Assembly: GCA_022818135.1 (NCBI GenBank)
Contig: JAFMSR010000012.1
Span: 29,890,467-29,954,466 of the forward strand
Length of the DNA: 64,000 nucleotides
Direction: 5' to 3'
Source of the DNA: Saxidomus purpurata
Taxonomy: Eukaryota > Mollusca > Bivalvia > Venerida > Veneridae
The position numbers and the translations under genes were made by a program. Positions 35,124 to 45,900 of the stretch are shown one piece after another. The notes below the pieces were generated by a model. It had not been told where the DNA came from and searched no databases. It saw nothing but the letters and a program-made list of their open reading frames with translations. The first letter of the stretch is position 1, and each line of letters starts with the position of its first letter.

Positions 35124-36119
35124 ATGGATGTGAAAATTGGATATTCTGTTTCTCATATTTTGATGAATTCAACATATTCGATATCTTCAAAGACAAACTT
35201 TAGTTCAGCGACGGATGCAGAAGCTCTTTTAATCGAATACATTCTGTGGGATACTCTATATGGTGTTATTTGCATACCAACAATTGTAGGGAATACACTC
35301 ATTCTAATGTGTTTGATAAGATCCCGACACAACTGGAACAATATACACATCTTAATCGGAAACCTCGCTATATCCGACCTCATTGTTGGAGCAGTGTTGC
35401 TTCCGTACTGTATCATAGTGGATAGACTGAATCTGAACTCTGAAAAGTATGTATGTCTGACAAAAGCGTCGCTGATGGTGTTGGCCATAGGAATCTCGTG
35501 TTACGGTCTTATGCTGGTATCTATTGACAGGTTCTTTTCCGTATGTTACCCATTAAGATACCATCAAATTTTGAGCAAAACAAGAATAATCATAATGCTC
35601 GCGATTGGTTGGATTCACGTGTCAGTATTTGCTTTCCTCTTGATCTCCGGATGGAATTTCTACGATCGAAATTTGCCTTATAGTTGCACAACAAACAAAG
35701 TTATGACACCTATATATCTAAAGGTCATGAACGGCATTTTTATCTTGCTTCTTGGTGTAAATTTATCACTTTACATTATAGTTGTGCGAATCTCGATCAG
35801 AAAATCCAGAGAAATCCATGCACAACAGAATGTTGTGGTTCATTATAGAAATAATATTAGAGAATTATACAGGGTTAAAACAATGGCGATGGTACAGGGT
35901 CTGTTTGCTGTTTGCTGGTTTCCGTATGTGGTGCTAGCTATTGCGATGATATTCTCGGACAATCCGGATTTGGAGGACGTAAATTACTGGACTTTAATAC
36001 TGGGAATGCTAAATTCATGTATTAATTGGGTAATTTATGGATACAGAAATAAGGAGTTACGGAAACAGTTGAACAAACATTGTAAATGTACATGTAACAT
36101 TTTCAAGCTCTTTGCCTAG
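35124..36119 (+). CDS. Rhodopsin-type (class A) seven-helix G-protein-coupled receptor
   Basis: An intronless 331-residue receptor for the plasma membrane. Seven hydrophobic segments lie near 43-65, 76-98, 113-134, 153-175, 202-222, 254-277 and 288-307. Class A marks: G56-N57 in TM1, LAISD with D85 in TM2, C111 before TM3 and C188 in loop 2 for the disulfide, W163 in TM4, C264-W265-F266-P267 in TM6. N-glycosylation sites (NST at 15, NFS at 25) are on the N-terminus. The tail CKCTC (320-324) may be palmitoylated. Two signature motifs are altered: D135-R136-F137 instead of DRY, and N301-W302-V-I-Y305 instead of NPxxY. The tail of TM7 (YRNKELRKQL) and the lack of the usual TM5 proline recall the adenosine/melanocortin-like cluster, but the ligand cannot be read from the sequence. 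The start is CCCAATGG at 35124; the next Met (residue 14) is an alternative. Confidence 0.9.
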   Translation: MDVKIGYSVSHILMNSTYSISSKTNFSSATDAEALLIEYILWDTLYGVICIPTIVGNTLILMCLIRSRHNWNNIHILIGNLAISDLIVGAVLLPYCIIVDRLNLNSEKYVCLTKASLMVLAIGISCYGLMLVSIDRFFSVCYPLRYHQILSKTRIIIMLAIGWIHVSVFAFLLISGWNFYDRNLPYSCTTNKVMTPIYLKVMNGIFILLLGVNLSLYIIVVRISIRKSREIHAQQNVVVHYRNNIRELYRVKTMAMVQGLFAVCWFPYVVLAIAMIFSDNPDLEDVNYWTLILGMLNSCINWVIYGYRNKELRKQLNKHCKCTCNIFKLFA

Positions 36120-36180
36120 TTCTTCAAAAATACATATATCCTTGTGTTTCCTCATTTCATCCTGTTTTCTCAATCCGTGC

Positions 36181-36218
36181 ACCCCCCCCCCCCACCACCA
36201 CCACCCCCAGCCTCCCCC
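36181..36218. repeat. C-rich simple sequence
   Basis: A run of 12 C followed by CCA repeats and further C runs, 62 bases after the receptor stop. The minus strand has four or more G runs and could form a G-quadruplex in the receptor 3' UTR. Confidence 0.9.
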
Positions 36219-36329
36219 TAATTCTAGTCACTTTCTGTACGTGCTGCATGTTTAAATGTTCTCATTTTCTACAACTCTTTTTGACTACTAATTATCGATC
36301 CAAAATTGCAAAGAAAATATGAAAGAATT

Positions 36330-36990
36330 AGAAAACTTAAAAACAAAGTTAATCAAAGTCAAAGTCAAAATGTTTATTAGCATAAACAAATACATGTTTT
36401 TCGCCAAACTTTCATTGGCGGTTTGTTTTAACATTATTATATTGAAAAGTATGATAATAAAACATATAATGAATGTGACTAAATCAATAGTAAGGAAACG
36501 TTAGCATACATTATAATATATATACAAACAATTTTACATTACTACTTATAACAAAAAGGACGCTGTGCCGTCCGGCTTTCTGTTTTCGTTCTCTAGTCAT
36601 ATACATACATATAAGTTTTAGTTTTAGTTTAAATAAATCCGTCTGGCTCATGCCAGACATGTTCAATCCACATCGTATTTGTTCAATTCCTTAAATTGCT
36701 CCGTAAAACAGAAATAAACTGCCAAGGCTTGGAGGCGCAAATATAAAAGAAATTAACTAGTATTATTTCGAATCTTCTTTGCAAGATGTACGAACTTAGC
36801 GAGCTTGACAATTACAGATTTCCTTGAAGTAGCCATGAGATTTCTGAATTTGGTAAAATTAGGCCAGGTATAATAATATCTACTTTGAAGACTAGATCTT
36901 ACATTATGAAATTGATTTTTAAAACGTGACGAAAGTTTAAGTAAAGCTGTTGTCAAACAAGAGACAAACTGCATGCTATGAAAGAGTATT
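36330..36990 (-). pseudogene. 5'-truncated LINE 3' end, minus orientation
   Basis: The minus-strand frame ending at 36753 finishes with KFRNLM...KLAKFVHLAKKIR, like the last residues of bivalve LINE ORF2 proteins. It is followed by ~380 bases of 3' UTR, AATAAA (36372-36377 reversed) and a tail of TTTGAC units (36350-36371). 5'-truncated and inactive. Confidence 0.5.
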
Positions 36991-38277
36991 GATCACTAAA
37001 TTATGATTTGTTGATGCATTGATCCAGCAGAGAAGATTTTAAGGGGACATGAATGAAGGACATACTTTCTGAAACAAACAGATCTATGCGTGTACACAAA
37101 ACATGTCTGGTTTTTTTGTTATAATTTGATAGTTACAATATAGCTTTGATAATTTAAAGGCATTAGGATAGCATATTTCTCTTGTTTGATGTAGGTACGC
37201 GCAGACTTTAATGCGCATGCGTGAAAATGGATACCAAGAGGCATGTAAGCTAAACTTTTCTCGTAGTTATGTCTCTTATAATAATATTAAGCGTTGACCA
37301 AAACACTGTTACTACAACGTGTGATGACTTTTCTGAAAGTTTATATCCTGTCTTAGTGATGCTTCTATTTACATGCTTAGGCAAGAAACCCGCATTTGAG
37401 TCACAAGTCTCTGTTTGAACAGTGGGACAAACAAGGACATACAAAAAAATGCGATTTGAGATTGTGCTTAGTTCCAGACTATAGTTGGAACTGTACGTAC
37501 ACTTGTGTTTAGTATAACTATAACAAGAGCTCTATAGTTATCATAACATGTGCAGAAAACTGTACCATTTATTTGTACGTAATAAACTTGGAGTAAGAAT
37601 ACATGTATAGAATGTATAATTGAATATTTTGGATATAACAGTACAGATTGTCTTATAGACGACCTTCATATATCTCATTTTATATACTGAAAACAAAAAC
37701 AATCTCAGTATTATGCTATTTCTTTAACTTATTACAAGCTATTGATATCACTGATGAATTAATGAATAAGTATAGTTGTCAAAATACATGTATCACGTTA
37801 GCGTATTTGGGGCAAAAACCAAAGTTGATCATGATAAACTTATCAAATATCAACAACCTAGTTCTTGATAAAAGAAACAAACTCAACGAAATAAATCAGC
37901 GGCAGTAAACTGACTTTAAAAAGCATTATATTAATAGAAGACCAGACTATCAAACTTTAATTGCACTAAACTCCTTTTCTTTGAGACAAGACACTTGTAG
38001 GTATAATGCCAAATACTTTGACTAATGAGAAGTCAGAACTTTGGGGCTTTTTAAGATCAGTGTTTTGTAGTCTCGTGAGCAGGTTTAAAAACAAATTTTG
38101 CTGAAATAAACGTGGATTTACGGTGAGATTAGATAGCGATCGTTGTTATCCTTGACATATTTTGTGCAGAGTGTATTTGATACTCTTTACCTCGTCTTCC
38201 CTCTCTAAACGGTACAAAATATCCGACTGACGATTTGGACAAATCAGCGACTTCAGAGACTCTTAACTAATTACAAA
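36991..38277. other. Gene-free stretch upstream of the helix protein gene
   Basis: No exon with matching splice phase and no recognised repeat. The frames at 37250 and 37648 are short and featureless. Confidence 0.45.
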
Positions 38278-40718
38278 ATGGAAATTTCATTTGCCGTCCT
38301 TATTTTCGTATGTTTTATAAGTTTGTGTGGAACTTTCTACTTGTGGATTAAACTAAATCAAGAAAGAAGACAGAAGGAAGTTCGTAAACATGAAACAAAA
38401 CAATGTGACACACAAAACAGATCGGATTACAAACAGATGAATGAAGAAAATCAGAGGACGTCTAAGCAGCGACAACAGAAAGACAATCTGAGGCAGATAA
38501 CGCAATGGAGATTAAAGGAAAAGCAGAGGTTAGAAGAGCAGACAAAAACTGAAGAGAAACAAAGACTAGAGAAAAGGCTAAAGAAAGAAGAAAATCGGAA
38601 ACTTGAAGAAGAAAGAAAACTTGCAAAACAGCAAAAGTTAAACGAAAAACGAAAAAGACAAGAAGACAGAAAACAGGAGGAAAAACGCAGACTTGAAGAA
38701 AAACGTCGATTAAAAGAGAAACGAAAAATAGAGGAGGAACGTAGATGGAAAGAAAAATTGAAACAAGAAGAGGAGCGTAAACAAAAAGAAGATTGGAAAC
38801 TTGGGGTGACATGTACACATAATGAACAACTGAACACTCAAAAGGGAGAAACACAGAATGAACAGCTTGAATCAGCACGTACACAGAACAGAGGCAGCCT
38901 ATCAGCACCAGAAAACATACGTAGTGAATACAAACATGCGGAAATAGCCGAAAACTATGTTCCGGATAAATATTCGCCAGTTTATAACGACCTTACTAAC
39001 GAACTTGGACAGAATGAGCACTGGTATACAGATGAAAGACGTAGGTTAGTAAATCAGTATAGATACGGTTCAGACTTCTTGGACGATGATCATGACCGAA
39101 AATGGATGGAAAGACAAGAGGTTTGTTTTTCAGATATCAGAAATGCCGTTTCAAAATGTATATCTTCCTACAGGTGTTATAGACAAATACAATGTAGTGT
39201 GCCACTCTGAACCTGCAAATTGTTCATAAGAAGAAAATGTCGACATTGCATAGATCTTGTTTTCATCGCTCAAACAAACTTAACTATTTATAGTTCTAAA
39301 AAAAACTTAAAGAAAGGATTTTTTTTCAGAGTCTATAGACGGGCTTCTTAAGCCACAATCAGAGGGCATCTGTTTGATTCCAAAAGATATGTTCCTTCTT
39401 GTGCAAATAGACAGGGTTCAATTAGAAGCATGGACCCAGATCTGCTTGCATTGATGTGTGTTTTGTGATTCTAAGAGACAGCAATGTCGTTTGTTTTTTG
39501 TATGTATGAGTTAAGCACATTTCCTATGAATGGTATCAGAAAATGGAGTAAGATTTGTAATACAATGTAGTTCAATAATTATATATATACAGAAATATTT
39601 TACATTCATTTCAGCCTGGATATTATCTTCGCGGTTCAGACAGTGCGGAAGTGGATGGGGGTAGAGACTTGATGGAAAACACAAATGTAGGTTTTTTATA
39701 CAGCAGTGTCGAAATTCAATGCCCGTATGCTGGAGAAACATGGCAGGAGGTTCGACCTCGATACATGTACTTTGAATTATTTTTTGTGCATTTTATTTGA
39801 GTCATAATAGCATCATTCAGATTTTGTATACTTTTTATGTACTGTGACAAATAGCTTAATGCTAAATTTTACTTACTTTAGCAGGATCACCGGTATATAT
39901 ACTTTAACAACTGCGTTTTTAGCTCACCTGAGCACATGGTGAGCTATTGTGACCATTTGATGTCCGTCGTCTTCCGTTTTCGTGCGTCTTGCGATGTCAA
40001 ACAGTTGCTTCCAACGGCGTGTTTTTGTAACCACTGAGTCATATAAAAAACAAACTTTACAGCCTGAATGTTCCTTGGAAAGTTCTCTTCTAAAATTATT
40101 CAAACCATTTCCACTGCTGATAATGGCCGCTAGAGCTAATAATACAAACAAATCTTTAAGCGACGTCTCCTCCCACACCACTAGAACAGCTTCACAGGAC
40201 TTATGCTCATATGGTTCTGTTTCAACATTGCTCAAAATGGCCACTATAGCAAAACATAGAAAAAATTTTAAACGATATCTCACAAACCACTGGGTCAATT
40301 TTTATCAAATTTCACAGGAATAATCCTTAAACTATCCTTCCTCAAACCGTTCCATTCCAATGCAATGGTCCTCAGGTGAGCGATATAGGGCCATCATGGC
40401 CCTCTTGTTGATATTACAGTGCAAACTAACTTTCCCTAGAAAATCTGTGTCTTCTTGAACTTTTCAATGGTCATCTGTGGAGCAATAGGGAAATCTGTTA
40501 TATCAACAGGTCTCTAAAACAATTATTTTTAAACATTTTTATACAGATATATATATATATCTATAGAAACATTATATTTTTGACATTTTCAGATTGAAAC
40601 ACTTTTACAGATAGGAGGGGGATTGCTTGTTTTTGGATTGAGCCAGTCTCCAGCAATGAGGACCCTTGCAGCAATAGGTACTGCATCTTACATAGCAAAT
40701 AAGGCCCTCAGAAAATAG
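38278..40718 (+). CDS. Unrecognised membrane-anchored protein with long charged alpha-helix, 3 exons
   Basis: I do not recognise this gene. Proposed exons are 38278-39120, 39615-39749 and 40593-40718, all joining in phase 0 (843+135+126 nt, 367 residues); acceptors are TTCATTTCAG and ACATTTTCAG. Both donors are weak (GAG-GTTTGT and GAG-GTTCGA), which is the main doubt. The protein opens with a single hydrophobic segment (residues 5-24). A Lys/Glu/Arg-rich stretch ~64-174 without hydrophobic heptad positions looks like a single alpha-helix rather than a coiled coil. A polar region with aromatic Tyr/Asp motifs follows. Exon 2 begins PGYYLRGSD. The C-terminal 41 residues are Gly/Ala-rich and hydrophobic (LLQIGGGLLVFGL), possibly a second membrane segment. 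If exon 1 is read through without splicing, the protein is 310 residues. A role as a membrane spacer or anchor is only a guess. Confidence 0.6.
39920..40409 (+). mobile_element. Family B element, complete, inside intron 2 of the helix protein gene
   Basis: GCTCACCTGAG (39922-39932) is matched 11/11 by CTCAGGTGAGC (40371-40381). A perfect 7-bp hairpin GGGCCAT-C-ATGGCCC follows (40388-40402), then TCTTGTT to 40409; the 5' edge is TTTTTAGCTC. 490 bp, non-coding; the ~120-codon frames on both strands are shadows of the repeat. Confidence 0.8.
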
Positions 40719-41039
40719 TCGTGAAACCGGAAGGGACAAACCAGAAGCACTTTACAAGGATTTCAAAATAATTTTGTGAATAATTCAATGGTCTTAATTC
40801 CTGAAATAAGATTTTTGTATTCATCTGTATACGATAGGTACACAAGTGCAGGTGTCACTTCGGAATATACCGGTGTTTCGAGATACACGTAACCAAAAAA
40901 ATGTTGCACGCCTAGGCAGAACGGCAATAGTGACATTCAAAACTCCTCACAGTTTACTTACTGTTAAGAAAGGACCTCATCCAATTAATTATTTGTGGGG
41001 AGTGTTCTACCAATCGTCAAATGTCCATGCATTATTGTA

Positions 41040-42441
41040 GTAAGTCTTATATCCTTGTGTGATCAAAACTTACTATTTGTATAGGTCAATATAAGTCGTG
41101 ATCATCAGGATTGTTGTGCACGGACTTCTGTTGATATGAGCAGTCACATTCTACTGAGTTGCTAATGGTTTCATAGACTTCTGAAAACTTTTTAATTAAA
41201 TTTATGATAACTTTTGTATGATTGGGAAATATGGCATATGACAGCACATATATGAGAAAAAAAATATTGTAGACAAAATATCAAAAATGCTCAAGCTGAG
41301 AATAGTGTATAAAATACTATCACGGGTTGGTTTTTCATAATTTAGTGCCATATTTCTTTTTGTACTCATGAGCATAATAATTTGTTTTGTTTTAGATTTT
41401 GACAAATAAATCTTCAACCAATATCTGCCCTGCCTTTATGCTTTGTTAATCATTCTTATGAATAATGGTCAGAACTCTAAAAATGTTACAAGTTATCAGT
41501 ATGCAATGCAGGATTTTTCAGTCTTGAGTATCTTAAGTTTCAGTCATAGCGTTCATAAAACTGATAAAAAAAAACTAAACCAAGAGCCTAACTACAAAAG
41601 CTTCTTTTTCTGAAGTGTGGTGCTGAATGCAAGGTTCATGTTTAAATGTTGTTTATATGCAACTATTCCAAGTTCAAAGCTATATAAAATGGATACAAAC
41701 ACAGAACTAAATAATTGATCATACACTCAAAAACACAATCATTAATTTGTAAGAACATAATTTACTATTTCTGTTTACAGCAGACTGTCATTGGTTGAAA
41801 CTCTGCCAATAGTGGTCGGTCCTGGTCAGTTATCAATTTGGGCTTAGAAATTAATAGAATAATCATGCTTCATTCAGAATAATGACAAATTCCAAGAAGA
41901 ATATTTAAAATGTAAATAACTGATGATGGAATCTATTGGAAGTGCATGAAAACTGGATTTCTTTTTATATCATATTAGGACCCAGATTGAAATAACTGAA
42001 TACAGACGTAAGACATGTTTATGATCAAACAACTGTGAGACCCTCTTTTGAATGACCACAGCATTCTACAACTCTGACCATGCAGCATGTGTAACACTGC
42101 TTTAATATAACTATGCTAATTTCAACAATGGACTTGCCCTTCCTTTGATTTTGACAGTAGACTTCACTGGGGTTCAACTAGATTAGTCAAAATAATTAAG
42201 TTACGTCTTGAGCAAATTCTTAGATATTTTTGTTTTGGGTCAGAATCGCAGAGGAGAGATATTGCCCATACAAAAATAACACAGTATCTCGACTCGTGTA
42301 CAATTAGTTGGACTAGGGGTTCACCATGAGCATACCACTGCACAGAAAATGTGTACACTATGATGAAACTATGACATACCAGTTTGTTCAAAAGTTACAG
42401 ATATACTAGTAACTAGTAATAAAAGTTGTACCTGCAGTTAT
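41040..42441. other. Gene-free stretch
   Basis: Probably includes the 3' UTR of the helix protein gene (AATAAA at 41405-41410). No other feature recognised. Confidence 0.4.
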
Positions 42442-42771
42442 AACAAGAGCTGTCTCATGACAGCACGATCGACTATTCAAGGGATTGTCAGTCAAATGGG
42501 TTTTTGTCTAAGGATATGTTTATTGTGTTAATGTGCAAACTTAATTGAGATGAAACTTATAAAACAAAAATTGATAAATGTTTTTTCGTGACAAGGGGAG
42601 GCGGGGGGAAGGGGGGAGGGGGGATAAGTACATTGTGTAATGGTTTAAGAAGTAAGGTCAGACTTATAAAATAAAAATTCGAGAAAAAAAATTCGGGATG
42701 GGGGCAGTAAAGTAAGAATTAAGGTCGGGGCGAGTGCTTTAGCCTTCGTATTCTTCCAATAGTCGAGTTAA
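42442..42771 (-). mobile_element. Family A element, short form without tandem units, minus orientation
   Basis: Plus-strand start AACAAGA then hairpin GCTGTC-TCAT-GACAGC (42449-42464) and GATCGACTATTC; the far end has AATAGTCGAG (42758-42767). It has the same ends as 14993-16222 but is only 330 bp, so the 164-bp array has been lost or was never gained. Confidence 0.7.
42595..42623 (+). repeat. G-run cluster, G-quadruplex candidate
   Basis: Five runs of 4-6 G separated by A or GC within 29 bases, inside the short family A element. Confidence 0.85.
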
Positions 42772-42774
42772 AAT

Positions 42775-42859
42775 TATACCTGGAGGTATCAAAATATACA
42801 CGCAGGTACAAATATAATTATACCTGGAGGTATAAATCAGATATATACTTGCAAGTATA
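42775..42859. repeat. Three 14-16 bp palindromes in a row
   Basis: ATACCTGGAGGTAT at ~42776-42789, TATACCTGGAGGTATA at 42819-42834 and the perfect TATACTTGCAAGTATA at 42844-42859, followed by CACGTGCACGT. They lie just outside the family A element. Possible protein-binding sites; nothing nearby shows what they control. Confidence 0.7.
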
Positions 42860-43303
42860 AAATGTATATATTTCACGTGCACGTAATAGATACAGTACTA
42901 GTTTTGCTGTAAACGTGTCTTCTTACAACCGTAAGGAGACACTTTATACACAAGAGCAACCACTTACCGGGCTGTAAGAAAACACTTGTAACAAAACGAG
43001 TATATATATCTAACTTATACGATGTATGCGTAGCAAACATGATTCCTAGATCGTTTCTTGCTGGATGAGGTAGAATGAGACTTTTACTCGTATGAAACTG
43101 TGTTGACCCTTTAGAGAATATTGCATCGGCCTGATCTCGTTTCTTTGTTTAAATATATATTTCGCACAGGGAATCCGCCCTTGTTGAAGCGGGATGAGAA
43201 ATGTAGTGGCTGTTTCCTTGCATCATCGAAAATTAGGTATATAATTTGAAGAGAAACCCGAAATCCTCCTTAGTAGTGCAAGGGTGCGCTTGCAGGCACA
43301 GAA

Positions 43304-43375
43304 GATGATGGGAATTTGAACAACAACCGTAAAAGTACAACGCAGACGCCTTAACCAACTACACTACGAAGACCG
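43304..43375 (-). pseudogene. tRNA-like SINE head
   Basis: The minus strand has a good A box (TAGTGTAGTTGG, 43366-43355) with GTTAAGGC after it, and a weaker B box (TGTTCAAATTCC) about 35 bases on. The arms are too degenerate for a working tRNA. Confidence 0.5.
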
Positions 43376-44519
43376 AATACATTTATATAGGAAAAATAAC
43401 CTTATAATGAGAGACGACTCTGTATAAAGAACGACAGCTTTGCATGTTTTCATCTCAGAAGTACCTCAATTTTTCAACGAAGAGAGACGCATATATTCGA
43501 TCTAGTGCTTAAGTCTCCATGCATCTTTTACTTACCCAGTATTAAATATAGCGGGCCGCAATAAGATTCTTATGTAAAAAAAAGAAGCTGAATTGATATT
43601 TAATAGACACAATTAAATCAAGGACATATAATTAATTGCATAAAATATAGTAATACATATTTATGATATTGGATGTTGGAATAGCCTATCAATCAACGTT
43701 CTTATAAGATTGAATGAATAATAACAACAAATAGTCTACAGTATGGCAGACATTACCATGATGTACTAGTAGTTTCTAAACAACAGATGTTAACAACTTT
43801 CACAATGAATTACTTGAAATACGCTGACAACGGCAGGTACGACATATATTGTATTACTCTTATCCACAGTCCATTTGCACATGCTATATATGATGTCTAA
43901 AGTGTGGCAGACATACATGTATATGATGTCTATACTGTGGCAGACAATGATATGTATTTTTAAAAACAGATGATTTTTAAACACAATTCTGAACTAATAA
44001 CTTGGCATAAGATGACAACTGTGGCAATAAGATGTTATTCTCAATGCAATAGCCAACTTGACTATAAAATCTCAATAGCATTGCAAGTAATACAACGATG
44101 TAGCATGTAAAAAAGTGAGATGTTAATCACTTGGAAGAACTGCTGCCAACTTAACATAAAACTTAACATAATAAAAAATTCTAACAAAAAAAAAAAGTAA
44201 GTTTTTTAAAAGCGTTTGTAACGCTATATAGTTTGGTAACGTATAATTTCAAATATACATATATACTTTACAGGAATTTATACTGGAAACTTTTAATTTT
44301 ACTATTCATTCTAAAGTATGTTATTTTTAGAGAGTTTGAAGAACTTTAATTTTTCATCAAAATCTGAGAGCGAGCAGCTTTTAACTGGAGAAAAAAACCC
44401 AGTTACATTGTTGATTTCTTTCTGGAGCAATAATATTAACGATAGTATATATCTGTCCAAGTTTTTTTATGTAGGCAGAAGAACTTGCGATAAATTTTGA
44501 TGATGATAAAAATAATAAC

Positions 44520-45830
44520 AGTTAAATCAGCATGGTATCGCCTGTGTACTGTTACAATATTCTCAGGCTTATAAAGACAAACGGTCTTTCAAACATTATC
44601 TACATTTAGAAGTTGTGTACAGAATTTCACAAATATGAAAAGTAGCCTTCCTCCGTAAAAAGCACTTTCTCATATCCTCAGGGAATTTTTATGCTAAGTA
44701 TAATGTTTTATGCAGTTTGCAAGGTCTACATATATGATAAAGGTACATATCACCTTTCCGAATTTATTTTTGTTGCTTTTCATGAATAGGAAAAATGTGT
44801 GTATAAGACAATGACTCTGGTTTTTATGAATGTATATGCTGAAGAAGAGACTTTCGATCAAATCTGTATCACAGATTGGCAGTATCATCAAATCATATAT
44901 AGAAGTTTTTTTGCAAGGGATCTAGCATGGTATCGGCCTGTGTACTATTACAAGGGGGGTATTCTCAGGCTTATTAATTGACAGTGTAAAAGTATGTCAA
45001 ATCTCATTAAGATCTTGAGACATTTAGAAGTGTACGGTACCGAACTCCTCACAGCAGTCATTGTTGGAAAGTAGCCGTGTGTCTATAATAAGCACGGGGG
45101 GGATAATACAAACGGATTCTCCATTTTTGTTATCCCTGCGAACTCGTGAAAAAGCATGCTATTTAAGGCCAAAAGGTATAACTGGTTAAAATTCAATTGC
45201 AGTTCGACCTCGTCAACACTATATGTAAACCTGGTATCACCGAGCAATATTCCCCGAATTTTTTTATATTGTATATAAACAATGAACTCGAAATGGATTT
45301 TATGAATACCTGGTGTTATGCGAAGAAGAGTATTACCTTTTGGATCAAATCTGCTATCACAATCATTTTCGTGTCAGTATCATCATATCATATAACACTA
45401 GAAAACAAAAGACTTCCTTTCGCAAGGGACCTAGAATCAATGTATATTCTAGGTTCCTGCTTTCGCTTAAAAGTTCGAACTTCTGTGGGTTTTTTTTCAT
45501 GTTTATTATTTGTTATGCTGTAAAATGATAGAATAATGTGTAATTCTCATTTAAGATTCTTGAGACACTATGTAACTGTACGGTACCAAACTCCTCACAG
45601 CAGTCATTGTTAGGAAAGTAACCAATAGGATACGTGACTGTACGGATTCTAGCCGGGTCGTAGAACGTGGACATAAGCACATAATACAAACGGATTCTAG
45701 CCATGTTTTTGTTATCTCCCCTTTTCTTTTGCAACCATTTGCGAACTCGTGGAAAACAATGCATGCTATTGTGAAGGCCATCTGAGGTATTACTGGTTAA
45801 AATTCAATTACATAATTGCACTTTGCGTGT
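44520..45830 (+). repeat. Decayed tandem duplication, three partial copies
   Basis: Blocks at ~44525-44640, ~44815-45195 and ~45310-45810 share ordered words: 'agcatggtatcg.cctgtgtact', 'gatcaaatctg.tatcac', 'gtacggtacc.aactcctcacagcagtcattgtt', 'gcatgctatt.aaggcc', 'actggttaaaattcaatt'. Several frames run through single blocks but not through all three, so no protein is supported. Confidence 0.65.
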
Positions 45831-45900
45831 CTGTACTCTTTTGTTTATTCTAGGGACTTGCATCATATGTAATTAGTCAACTTTTTCTTTCATAATTTTT

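Noticed and set aside
38451..38908. 128- and 148-codon minus-strand open frames, Phe/Ser/Leu-rich
   Set aside because: Antisense shadows of the Lys/Glu-rich helix; such low-complexity codons give long open frames on the other strand.
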